Counted from the first letter of the stretch, positions 6,422 through 12,285 are shown. The stretch: DNA of 12,285 nt from Frankiales bacterium (GCA_025966295.1 JAOPVD010000075.1:1-12285), one strand, 5' to 3'. Notes: generated by a model from the sequence alone, not told the origin. Program-made: numbers and translations.

Positions 6422-7348
6422 GTGACCATCGCCCCTGACGGCCGGAAGATGCTGCGCCTCGAGGTGCGGAACGCCGAGACGCCGATCGAGAAGAAGCCGT
6501 CCTGGATCAAGACCCGGGCGGTGATGGGGCCCGAGTACACCGACCTCAAGAAGCTGGTGAAGGCCGAGGGCCTGCACACCGTGTGCGAGGAGGCCGGCTG
6601 CCCCAACATCTACGAGTGCTGGGAGGACCGGGAGGCGACGTTCCTCATCGGCGGTGACCAGTGCACCCGGCGCTGCGACTTCTGCAACATCGACACCGGC
6701 AAGCCGGCCGCCTACGACACGGACGAGCCGCGCCGGGTCGCCGAGTCCGTCCAGAAGATGGGGCTGCGGTACGCCACCATCACCGGCGTCGCCCGCGACG
6801 ACCTGCCGGACGGCGGCGCCTGGCTGTACGCCGAGACCGTCCGGCTGGTGCACGCGGCCGTGCCGGGCGTGAAGGTCGAGCTGCTCATCCCCGACTTCGA
6901 CGGCAAGCCGGAGCTGCTGCGCGCGGTCTTCGCCAGCGCCCCGGAGGTGCTGGCGCACAACGTCGAGACGGTGCCGCGGATCTTCCGGCGGATCCGCCCC
7001 GGGTTCCGCTACGAGCGGTCCCTCGACGTGCTGACCCAGGCCCGCGCGGCCGGGATGGTCACCAAGTCCAACCTCATCCTCGGGATGGGCGAGACCCGCG
7101 AGGAGATCAGCGAGGCGCTACAGGACCTGCACACCGCCGGCTGCGAGCTGATCACCATCACGCAGTACCTGCGGCCGTCCAAGCGGCACCACCCGGTGGA
7201 GCGCTGGGTCAAGCCGGAGGAGTTCGTGGCGCTCGGCGAGGAGGCCGAGGAGATCGGCTTCGCCGGCGTCATGAGCGGCCCGCTGGTCCGCTCGTCGTAC
7301 CGGGCCGGCCGGCTGTTCGAACAAGCCGTGGCGGCGCGCAGCGCTTGA
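6422..7348 (+). CDS. lipA: Lipoyl synthase (radical SAM)
   Basis: LipA inserts two sulfur atoms into protein-bound octanoyl groups, completing the lipoyl cofactor made by LipB. The 308-aa protein has both iron-sulfur clusters. The auxiliary cluster motif CX4CX5C is at Cys55, Cys60 and Cys66. The radical-SAM motif CX3CX2C (CTRRCDFC) is at Cys81, Cys85 and Cys88. The C-terminal RSSY (290-293) supplies the serine that ligates the auxiliary cluster. GTG 6422 gives the usual N-terminus with RKMLRLEVRNAETPIEKKPSWIK. Reading further upstream would pass through the promoter and the divergent DUF1877 leader. In M. tuberculosis lipA directly follows lipB. Here about 3 kb with four genes separates them, and lipA has its own promoter. 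Confidence 0.97.
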   Translation: MTIAPDGRKMLRLEVRNAETPIEKKPSWIKTRAVMGPEYTDLKKLVKAEGLHTVCEEAGCPNIYECWEDREATFLIGGDQCTRRCDFCNIDTGKPAAYDTDEPRRVAESVQKMGLRYATITGVARDDLPDGGAWLYAETVRLVHAAVPGVKVELLIPDFDGKPELLRAVFASAPEVLAHNVETVPRIFRRIRPGFRYERSLDVLTQARAAGMVTKSNLILGMGETREEISEALQDLHTAGCELITITQYLRPSKRHHPVERWVKPEEFVALGEEAEEIGFAGVMSGPLVRSSYRAGRLFEQAVAARSA

Positions 7349-7431
7349 GGGCGGTGCGCGGACCGACCCGGAGCCTTCATCCGCAGGTCACCGGCGCGTA
7401 ACACAGGCACCGGAGGCTGAGAGCGACTCGC

Positions 7432-7437
7432 AGGAGG
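7432..7437 (+). promoter_or_regulatory. Shine-Dalgarno of the 70-aa gene
   Basis: AGGAGG lies 5 nt before GTG 7443 and supports translation of the short frame. The 94-nt gap from lipA (7349-7442) shows no clear terminator. GTAACAC near 7399 is a weak -10 candidate. Confidence 0.65.
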
Positions 7438-7442
7438 CTCCC

Positions 7443-7655
7443 GTGACGCTCTTTCCCCTCGCCACCGCGCAGGCGCTCGTCCTGACCGCCCTGCCGCACG
7501 GCGGCCAGCGGTCCGCCCGGCGCAACGCCTGGGCCTCGATGGCCTCCGACGCCACCCGGGCCCGCGGTCGGCGCGAGGCCGATGCGGCGATGGGCGAGGC
7601 GCTCGCGCTGGCGGCGCCGTCGGTCGCGAGCGCGCACGGAGCCGCTGGCGGCTAG
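7443..7655 (+). CDS. Small conserved-looking hypothetical protein (70 aa)
   Basis: A strong Shine-Dalgarno (AGGAGG, 5-nt spacing) precedes GTG 7443. Almost every third codon position is G or C, as in neighbouring genes, which supports a real gene. The protein starts MTLFPLATAQALVLTAL, a mildly hydrophobic stretch, continues PHGGQRSARRNAWASMASD, then has a basic/acidic helix rich in Arg, Glu and Ala (about 36-56) and ends in an Ala/Gly tail. It is probably a small cytoplasmic helical protein; the first 17 residues are too short for a clear membrane anchor. I recognise no domain. Its stop TAG overlaps the -10-like box of the acyltransferase gene 9 nt downstream, so it sits in the lipA-acyltransferase run. 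Confidence 0.65.
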   Translation: MTLFPLATAQALVLTALPHGGQRSARRNAWASMASDATRARGRREADAAMGEALALAAPSVASAHGAAGG

Positions 7656-7658
7656 CGT
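7653..7658 (+). promoter_or_regulatory. -10-like box TAGCGT overlapping the stop of the 70-aa gene
   Basis: The box begins with the TAG stop of the small gene and ends 6 nt before ATG 7665. The spacer GCCCCC has no Shine-Dalgarno character, so a leaderless start is favoured. Confidence 0.45.
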
Positions 7659-7664
7659 GCCCCC

Positions 7665-8435
7665 ATGGCTGAACCCGTCTACCTGCCCGTTGTCGGATTC
7701 GCCCGTGGCGTCTTCGCCGCGCTCCGGCTGAAGTTCGACATCAGCGGCGAGGAGCACGTCCCGGCCCGCGGCGGCGGCGTGGTGGCGATCAACCACACCG
7801 GCTACCTCGACTTCGCGCTCGCCGGCCTCGCCTTCCGGCCCCGCAAGCGCCTGGTGCGGTTCATGGCCAAGAAGGAGGTCTTCGACCACAAGGTCAGCGG
7901 CCCCCTGATGCGCGGCATGAAGCACATCCCGGTCGACCGCGAGGCGGGCGCCGGGAGCTACCAGGCGGCCGTCGACGCGCTGCGCAGCGGCGAGCTGGTC
8001 GGCGTCTTCCCGGAGGCCACCATCTCGCAGAGCTTCGAGCTCAAGGAGTTCAAGACCGGTGCCGCCCGGATGGCCCAGGAGGCCGGCGTGCCGATCGTGC
8101 CGGTGGTCGTCTGGGGCAGCCAGCGGGTCTGGACCAAGGGCCGCAAGCGGGAGTTCAACCGCCGGGGCACCTCGATCCGGATCGTCGTCGGCGAGCCGTT
8201 CGTGCCCGCGGGCGACGCGGTGCAGGGCACCAAGGAGCTCAAGGAGCGGATGCAGGTGCTGCTGGACGAGGCCCGCGCCACCTACCAGGGCGCGCCGCGG
8301 GACGCCGAGGACACCTGGTGGGTGCCGGCCGCGGTCGGCGGCACCGCCCCGACGCTGGAGGCCGCCGAGGCCAAGGACGCCCAGGTCCGCGCCGATCGGG
8401 CCGCCAAGCGCGCCGCCCGAGCGGGCGACAACTAA
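7665..8435 (+). CDS. 1-acyl-sn-glycerol-3-phosphate acyltransferase-like (PlsC) protein
   Basis: The 256-aa protein has the PlsC glycerolipid acyltransferase domain. Its catalytic block HX4D is NHTGYLDF (His44, Asp49). The phosphate-binding block is FPEATIS (115-121), where most family members have FPEGTRS. VPIVPVVVWGSQRVW (about 142-156) is the later conserved Pro-containing block. Family enzymes acylate lysophosphatidate or related acceptors at the inner membrane face. The actual acceptor is not readable, and the altered block III may mean a different one. The C-terminal 40 residues are a charged Ala/Lys/Arg/Asp-rich tail beyond the core domain. There is no signal peptide. The stop TAA overlaps the -10-like box of DUF4191. 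Confidence 0.92.
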   Translation: MAEPVYLPVVGFARGVFAALRLKFDISGEEHVPARGGGVVAINHTGYLDFALAGLAFRPRKRLVRFMAKKEVFDHKVSGPLMRGMKHIPVDREAGAGSYQAAVDALRSGELVGVFPEATISQSFELKEFKTGAARMAQEAGVPIVPVVVWGSQRVWTKGRKREFNRRGTSIRIVVGEPFVPAGDAVQGTKELKERMQVLLDEARATYQGAPRDAEDTWWVPAAVGGTAPTLEAAEAKDAQVRADRAAKRAARAGDN

Positions 8436-8438
8436 CCT
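8433..8438 (+). promoter_or_regulatory. -10-like box TAACCT overlapping the acyltransferase stop
   Basis: The first three bases are the TAA stop of the acyltransferase. The box ends 7 nt before ATG 8446. The spacer TTCCGGC lacks a Shine-Dalgarno. Confidence 0.5.
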
Positions 8439-8445
8439 TTCCGGC

Positions 8446-9162
8446 ATGGCACTCGGACGCCGCAAGGCCAAGACGAACGCGAAGCCCACCAAGGCGGCCG
8501 GCCCGTCCCGCAGGGAGAAGTTGGGCCAGCTCCGGATGGCCTTCACGATGACCCGCAAGGCAGACCCCAAGATGCTGCCGCTGGTCATCGGCACCTTCGC
8601 GCTGACGCTCGGCGTCTTCGTGCTGATCGGGAGCCTGGTCAACCACCCGATCTACGCGACCATCCTGGGGGTGCTGTTCGCGCTGGTGGCGACCGCCGCG
8701 GTGTTCGGCCGCCGGGTGCAGAAGACCGCGTTCGGGCAGGTGGAGGGCCAGCTCGGCGCCGCCGCCGCGGTGCTGCAGAACATGCGCGGCAACTGGCGTG
8801 TGACGCCGGCCGTGGGCTTCACCAAGGACCAGGACCTGCTGCACCGGGTGATCGGCCGGCCCGGCATCGTGCTGGTCGCCGAGGGCGCCCCGAACCGGGT
8901 TCGCGCCCTGATCGGCGCCGAGAAGCGGGCCCTCGCCCGGGTCGTCGGCGAGACCCCGGTGTACGACGTGGTGGTCGGTGACGGCGAGGGCCAGATCGCC
9001 CTCAGGGACCTCGAGAAGCACTTCCTCCGGCTGCCCCGCAACATCAAGCCGGCCCAGGTGAACGTGCTCGACAAGCGCCTGAAGGCGCTGCGCACCAACG
9101 CGGCCCTGCCGATCCCCAAGGGCCCGATGCCGACCCGGGTGCCGCGCGGCAAGGTCCGCTAG
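8446..9162 (+). CDS. DUF4191 family membrane protein (Rv2219-like)
   Basis: The protein has 238 aa. A highly basic N-terminus (GRRKAKTNAKPTKAAG) precedes two hydrophobic helices, about 43-62 (MLPLVIGTFALTLGVFVLIG) and 68-87 (IYATILGVLFALVATAAVFG). A cytoplasmic domain follows with AFGQVEGQLGAAAAVL, MRGNWRVTPAVGF, DLLHRVIGRPGIVLVAEG, and a basic Pro/Arg tail. This order is characteristic of DUF4191 proteins, and its place between lipA and glnA equals that of Rv2219 in M. tuberculosis. The function is not established. It is convergent with the RDD gene, with only 9 nt between the stops and no convincing terminator. Confidence 0.93.
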   Translation: MALGRRKAKTNAKPTKAAGPSRREKLGQLRMAFTMTRKADPKMLPLVIGTFALTLGVFVLIGSLVNHPIYATILGVLFALVATAAVFGRRVQKTAFGQVEGQLGAAAAVLQNMRGNWRVTPAVGFTKDQDLLHRVIGRPGIVLVAEGAPNRVRALIGAEKRALARVVGETPVYDVVVGDGEGQIALRDLEKHFLRLPRNIKPAQVNVLDKRLKALRTNAALPIPKGPMPTRVPRGKVR

Positions 9163-9171
9163 CCGCCCGGC

Positions 9172-9651
9172 TCAGTCCCGGACGACCACGCAGCCGGCCA
9201 GCAGGTCGTGCGAGCCGCGGCCGTCGTTGCCGAAGAAGCCGGCGATCCCGAGGGTGGCCAGCAGCGGCACCGCCCGGGTGAGCGCCGGCCCGAACCCCGG
9301 CGGCCGGGTGACGTCCTTGAGCCGCAGCACCTTGAGCCCCATGAGGCGCATGCCCAGGGTCTGCCCGGTGAGGGCCACCAGGACGACGTGCTCGACGAGG
9401 AGCACGCCGTACGGGACCAGCTGGCGGGTCAGGTCGGTCGGCTGGTCGACCTGCTTGACGATCAGCGCGGCGATCAGGGCGCTCGCGACGATGTCGATGA
9501 CGAAGGCGAAGGCCCGGACGCTGAACGGCGCCACCGAGCTCGCTCCCTCGCGGGGCAGCCCGAGCCGCTTGCCGTGCCACCCATCGGGGTTCCGGAGCTC
9601 ACCGAGGGTGACTCCCGGGCCTTGCAACCACGTCCCTGTCCAGCGCGCCAC
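9172..9651 (-). CDS. RDD family membrane protein
   Basis: This 159-aa protein has the RDD domain. It has a first helix with Arg46 and Asp53 (VRAFAFVIDIVASALIAALIV), a second helix LVPYGVLLVEHVVLVALTG, the loop QTLGMRLMGLKVLRL typical of the family, and a C-terminal part ending GSHDLLAGCVVVRD. The N-terminal WTGTWLQGPG segment is soluble. RDD proteins are small integral membrane proteins, and the molecular role of this subgroup is unsettled. The start is GTG 9651, with a TAGCCT box 6 nt upstream. M. tuberculosis has an equivalent (Rv2219A) between Rv2219 and glnA1, but there it reads in the same direction as its neighbours, whereas here it is inverted. Confidence 0.92.
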   Translation of the reverse strand: MARWTGTWLQGPGVTLGELRNPDGWHGKRLGLPREGASSVAPFSVRAFAFVIDIVASALIAALIVKQVDQPTDLTRQLVPYGVLLVEHVVLVALTGQTLGMRLMGLKVLRLKDVTRPPGFGPALTRAVPLLATLGIAGFFGNDGRGSHDLLAGCVVVRD

Positions 9652-9657
9652 GGTCCC

Positions 9658-9663
9658 AGGCTA
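9658..9663 (-). promoter_or_regulatory. -10-like box TAGCCT of the RDD gene
   Basis: TAGCCT on the minus strand ends 6 nt before GTG 9651 with no Shine-Dalgarno, the same leaderless geometry as lipA. It directly abuts a 16-bp palindrome. Confidence 0.5.
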
Positions 9664-9679
9664 CGGCGGCCGGCCGCCG
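9664..9679. repeat. 16-bp perfect palindrome in the RDD/PHP divergent gap
   Basis: CGGCGGCCGGCCGCCG reads identically on both strands. It sits next to the RDD -10-like box and in the 81-nt gap between two divergent genes, a sensible place for an operator. It is composed only of G and C, so chance is a real alternative. Confidence 0.35.
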
Positions 9680-9718
9680 GGAGCCGCCAGGGGGCTGGTG
9701 CAACCGCCCGCTTTGGGC

Positions 9719-9727
9719 TAAAAGTAT
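9719..9727 (+). promoter_or_regulatory. AT-rich promoter-like patch before the PHP gene
   Basis: TAAAAGTAT ends 5 nt before GTG 9733 and stands out in GC-rich DNA. It could contain the -10 (AAGTAT, or TAAAAGT with an extra base) of a leaderless transcript. The exact box is uncertain. Confidence 0.4.
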
Positions 9728-9732
9728 GGGTC

Positions 9733-11256
9733 GTGAACATTTCCCGTCGGACGCTGCTTCGCGGCGGGCTGGCCCTCACGGCCGGGCTGGCCATCCCTCA
9801 GGCGTACGCCAGTAGCGCCGGCCCCGCGCTGCTCACCGGCCGGCCGTCGCTGCGCCCGGGCGGGCCGCCGCGGGTCGGCCCGTACCGGGTCCTGGCCGGC
9901 AGCCTGCACGACCACACCACCGACTCCGACGGCGACTCCACCAGCGAGGCGGTCGCGGCCTTCCTGCACGACTACCGCCAGGACCTGGGCATCGACTACT
10001 GCGCGCTCACCGACCACTCGGATGCCTTCCCGGTCGCCTACCAGCGGGCGCTCGACGGCGCCCAGGCCGCGGGCCCGGGCGCGGTCCCAGTGCCGGACCT
10101 GTGGCAGCGGCAGGGCGTGCTGGCGCAGCAGTACCGCAGCGCGGAGTTCTCGCTGGTGCGCGGCTTCGAGTGGACCAACGACCAGCAGAACCACCTCAAC
10201 GTGCTGTTCAGCCAGAACTGGACCAGCCGGGCCACCACCGGTGACGGCTGGCTGCAGATGGAGCCGTTCTGGACCTGGCTGGCCACCGACCCGGTGACCG
10301 ACCCGACCGGCACCGGGCTGGGCTTCGGCGGCGGCGACGGCATTGGGATCTTCAACCACCCGGGCGACAAGGGCGCCCTGAACTGGGACGACTACGGCCT
10401 GCACGCCGGCGCCGCCGAGCGGATGGCGCTCATCGAGATCCACGGCTCGTTCGGCCGGACCGGCCGGCTCGACAGCGACGCCGGCTGGTACTGGTTCGCG
10501 CTGTCTCGGGGCTGGCGGGTCAGCCCGGTCATGAACTGGGACTTTCACGAGTGGGCGCTCGGCGGCGTCCTGGCCAACCGCACCCCGGGCGCCAGCTACG
10601 ACGAGGGCCGGACCTTCTTGCCGGGACAGCGCTCGCTGGTGCTCGCTACCAGCGCCCTGCCCGGCGCCCTCAAGGAGGCGCTCGCGGCCCGCCGTACCAC
10701 CGCGACCGAGATCCCGGACCTGTGGGCCAGCCTGCGGGGGCCGGGCGGCGTCTGGCAGGGCGGCGTCGTCGAGGGCAACCCGGGCGAGACGCTCCGGCTG
10801 CGGGTCGACGCCGGCAGCGCCACCGAGCCCCTGTACGGCGTGCAGATCGTCGGCGACAACGGTCTGGACGGCCACGACCACTACTACGGCGACAACCCGG
10901 ACTGGAGCCAGAGCCACAACCAGCTGACGCCGTCCTACCTCGAGCAGCACCGCCGGTACGTGGTGGACGGCGACGCGACCCGCAAGCGCCGGCCGGGTGG
11001 AACCCGGCACGACGGCCCGCCGCCCAGCACCGTGGTGGCGTCCGCGCCGCTGTCCGGCGCGCGCGACAGCGTGACGGTCGAGGTGACGGTGCCGACCCGG
11101 CCGAGCCCGCGCCCGGACGGCCGGCACTTCTTCTACGCGATCGTCTACGCCGGGGAGCGGTCCTTCCCGGCCCGGGCGTGGACCGGTCCGCTGCTGACCA
11201 CGCCGCACAGCGGGGACGACCACCGCGGTGACGACGGGTCTGGTCCGAGGGACTAG
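9733..11256 (+). CDS. Tat-exported PHP-domain metallohydrolase
   Basis: The protein has 507 aa. The N-terminus is a twin-arginine signal, SRRTLLRG (4-11), with a hydrophobic stretch to about 22 and a likely cleavage at AYA-SS (after Ala26), so it is exported folded, probably with bound metals. A PHP (polymerase and histidinol phosphatase) metal-site pattern follows: LHDHT (His59, His61), SDGD (65-68), LTDHSD (92-97, His95), then GFEWTND, NHLNVL, IFNHPGD, IEIHGSF and NWDFHEW, which can supply the remaining ligands. This resembles CehA/McbA-type metallohydrolases. A C-terminal part (about 340-507) has a DGHDHYYGDNPDWSQ segment and a beta-rich tail. The substrate is unknown (phosphoester or amide/ester). 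GTG 9733 is used because it starts the Tat signal. An AT-rich patch TAAAAGTAT lies just upstream and no Shine-Dalgarno is visible. Confidence 0.9.
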   Translation: MNISRRTLLRGGLALTAGLAIPQAYASSAGPALLTGRPSLRPGGPPRVGPYRVLAGSLHDHTTDSDGDSTSEAVAAFLHDYRQDLGIDYCALTDHSDAFPVAYQRALDGAQAAGPGAVPVPDLWQRQGVLAQQYRSAEFSLVRGFEWTNDQQNHLNVLFSQNWTSRATTGDGWLQMEPFWTWLATDPVTDPTGTGLGFGGGDGIGIFNHPGDKGALNWDDYGLHAGAAERMALIEIHGSFGRTGRLDSDAGWYWFALSRGWRVSPVMNWDFHEWALGGVLANRTPGASYDEGRTFLPGQRSLVLATSALPGALKEALAARRTTATEIPDLWASLRGPGGVWQGGVVEGNPGETLRLRVDAGSATEPLYGVQIVGDNGLDGHDHYYGDNPDWSQSHNQLTPSYLEQHRRYVVDGDATRKRRPGGTRHDGPPPSTVVASAPLSGARDSVTVEVTVPTRPSPRPDGRHFFYAIVYAGERSFPARAWTGPLLTTPHSGDDHRGDDGSGPRD

Positions 11257-11316
11257 CCTCGGCAGGGCGCGGTCGCTCGACGAGGCGTGACCGGGGCAGC
11301 GGGGCACCCACGCGGT

Positions 11317-11354
11317 GTAACCCCCGCGAAACACGCGGGACATAGCCGGGTCAC
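11317..11354 (+). promoter_or_regulatory. GlnR-like operator upstream of glnA
   Basis: Four 5-bp boxes recur every 11 bp: GTAAC (11317), GAAAC (11328), GACAT (11339) and GTCAC (11350), each separated by 6 nt. The first pair matches the published actinobacterial GlnR pattern gTnAc-N6-GaAAc exactly, and the second pair is weaker. GlnR activates or represses glnA according to nitrogen supply. The site ends 10 nt before the -10-like box, so it covers the -35 region and sequence upstream of it. Confidence 0.75.
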
Positions 11355-11364
11355 ACCGGCTCAG

Positions 11365-11370
11365 TAGCGT
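11365..11370 (+). promoter_or_regulatory. -10-like box TAGCGT of glnA
   Basis: TAGCGT lies 37 nt before the GTG start, so a start site near 11377 would give a leader of about 30 nt carrying the Shine-Dalgarno. No good -35 is seen, in line with an activator-dependent promoter. Confidence 0.45.
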
Positions 11371-11395
11371 CGCCGCAGACGTTCGAACAGCCCTG

Positions 11396-11402
11396 GGAGA
11401 GG
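11396..11402 (+). promoter_or_regulatory. Shine-Dalgarno of glnA
   Basis: GGAGAGG lies 5 nt before GTG 11408. This fixes the start that gives the normal glutamine synthetase N-terminus. Confidence 0.75.
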
Positions 11403-11407
11403 ACGAC

Positions 11408-12285
11408 GTGTTCAAGACCGCCGATGAGGTGCTCAGCTACATCAAGAAGGAAGCCGTCGAGATGGTCGACGTGCGCTTCTGCGACCTGCCGGGTGTGATG
11501 CAGCACTTCACCGTGCCCGCCGGCTCGTTCAACGAGGACGTCTTCACCGACGGCCTGGGCTTCGACGGGTCTTCGATCCGCGGGTTCCAGGAGATCCACG
11601 AGTCCGACATGCTGCTGCTGCCGGACCCGACGACGGCTCGCATCGACCCGTTCCGCACCCGCAAGACGCTCATCGTGAACTTCTTCATCCACGACCCGCT
11701 GACCGGTGAGGCCTACTCCCGCGACCCGCGCAACGTGGCCAAGAAGGCCGAGGCCTACCTCAAGGGCTCGGGCATTGCCGACACCGCGTTCTTCGGCGCC
11801 GAGGCGGAGTTCTACATCTTCGACTCGGTGCAGTACGAGGACAAGCCGGAGAGCGCCTTCTACAAGATCGACGCCAAGGCGGCGGCGTGGAACACCGGCA
11901 AGGACGAGATCGGGGGCAACCTCGGCTACAAGCCGCGCACCAAGGGCGGCTACTTCCCGGTCTCCCCCACCGACCACTACGCCGACCTGCGCGACGAGAT
12001 GGCCGTCCACCTCGAGAACGCCGGCATGGTCGTCGAGCGTGGCCACCACGAGGTGGGCTCCGCCGGCCAGGCCGAGATCAACTACCGGTTCGGCCAGCTG
12101 CTCGAGAGCGCCGACAACCTGATGCTGTTCAAGTACATCATCAAGAACACCGCGCACGCGGCCGGCAAGACCGTCACCTTCATGCCCAAGCCGGTGCAGG
12201 GCGACAACGGCTCCGGCATGCACTGCCACATGTCGCTGTGGGCCGACGGCGCGCCGCTGTTCTACGACGAGGTCGGCTACGCCGG
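11408..12285 (+). CDS. glnA: Type I glutamine synthetase, N-terminal part
   Basis: GlnA makes glutamine from glutamate, ammonium and ATP as a cytoplasmic dodecamer. The visible 292 residues begin MFKTADEVLSYIKKE. They contain the active-site latch region TDGLGFDGSSIRGF (47-60, Asp53 equivalent to Asp50 of the enteric enzyme), FFGAEAEFYIFDS with the metal-binding glutamates, GGYFPVSPTD, HHEVGSAGQAEINYRF with further metal ligands, and NGSGMHCHMSLW with the nucleotide-site histidine. The sequence resembles mycobacterial GlnA1 and other GS I-beta enzymes, which are adenylylated on a C-terminal tyrosine. That tyrosine lies past the right edge. The start is GTG with a good Shine-Dalgarno and a GlnR-like operator upstream. 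Position after DUF4191 and RDD equals that of M. tuberculosis glnA1. Confidence 0.97.
   Translation, partial: MFKTADEVLSYIKKEAVEMVDVRFCDLPGVMQHFTVPAGSFNEDVFTDGLGFDGSSIRGFQEIHESDMLLLPDPTTARIDPFRTRKTLIVNFFIHDPLTGEAYSRDPRNVAKKAEAYLKGSGIADTAFFGAEAEFYIFDSVQYEDKPESAFYKIDAKAAAWNTGKDEIGGNLGYKPRTKGGYFPVSPTDHYADLRDEMAVHLENAGMVVERGHHEVGSAGQAEINYRFGQLLESADNLMLFKYIIKNTAHAAGKTVTFMPKPVQGDNGSGMHCHMSLWADGAPLFYDEVGYA

Noticed and set aside
6370..6609. Upstream extension of the DUF1877 frame to 6609
   Set aside because: It runs antisense through the start of lipA. GTG 6369 has a well-placed Shine-Dalgarno and gives the family-like N-terminus.
9161..9172. Small hairpin AGCCGCCCGGCT between DUF4191 and RDD as a bidirectional terminator
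   Set aside because: The stem is only 4-5 bp, it overlaps the DUF4191 stop codon, and no T-run follows on either strand.
9208..9732. Upstream extension of the PHP reading frame
   Set aside because: It is antisense to the RDD gene and would bury the Tat signal internally. GTG 9733 gives a proper signal peptide start.
11254..11259. TAGCCT at the PHP stop codon as another promoter box
   Set aside because: No start codon follows at 6-8 nt and glnA starts about 150 nt later with its own box. This also shows that stop+CCT can occur by chance.
9718..11415. Long open frame on the minus strand opposite the PHP gene and the glnA leader
   Set aside because: Low-complexity Arg/Val/Ala/Gly translation, antisense to a clear Tat-PHP protein, with no start signal.

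Overview
The window is very GC-rich chromosomal DNA from an actinomycete. Nearly every codon ends in G or C, several genes start with GTG, and one gene encodes an F420-dependent-type oxidoreductase. The core order lipB ... lipA ... DUF4191 ... RDD ... glnA matches the Mycobacterium tuberculosis block Rv2217-Rv2218-Rv2219-Rv2219A-Rv2220. The sequence style suggests a Frankiales/Geodermatophilales-like lineage, but the species cannot be fixed from the sequence alone. No RNA genes, insertion sequences, CRISPR arrays or phage genes were seen.

Layout. From 1 to 517 (minus) lies the N-terminal part of a protein kinase-like domain that has lost its catalytic residues. A 24-bp perfect inverted repeat with an embedded intrinsic-type terminator follows (578-642). 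An MMPL/RND-type transporter (639-2786, minus) is divergent from lipB (2824-3456). After lipB come a MOSC-domain protein with an N-terminal Cys pair (3466-4230) and a dienelactone hydrolase-like protein (4242-4973), both on plus. Facing them is a two-gene minus-strand operon: a DUF1877 protein, then an LLM-class F420-dependent oxidoreductase (6369 down to 4992). Divergent from that operon is lipA (6422-7348), followed by a conserved-looking 70-aa protein (7443-7655), a PlsC-type acyltransferase (7665-8435) and a DUF4191 membrane protein (8446-9162). An RDD membrane protein (9172-9651, minus) is convergent with DUF4191 and divergent from a Tat-exported PHP-domain metallohydrolase (9733-11256). 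The window ends inside glnA, a type I glutamine synthetase (from 11408), preceded by a GlnR-like operator.

Function. LipB (octanoyltransferase) and LipA (lipoyl synthase) together build lipoyl cofactors on 2-oxoacid dehydrogenase and glycine-cleavage proteins. Here they are split by about 3 kb of redox and hydrolase genes. GlnA assimilates ammonium. The other genes are housekeeping or poorly characterised envelope, lipid and redox functions.

The most striking regulatory pattern is that eight genes have a TANNNT -10-like box 6-8 nt before the start codon and no Shine-Dalgarno, as expected of leaderless transcripts. In four of them the box begins in the stop codon of the preceding gene. The remaining genes, except the PHP gene, have clear Shine-Dalgarno sequences. 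The best candidates for something undescribed are the degenerate kinase, the 24-bp inverted repeat with two mutually exclusive folds, and the stop-codon/-10 fusion. The rest is largely ordinary actinobacterial chromosome.
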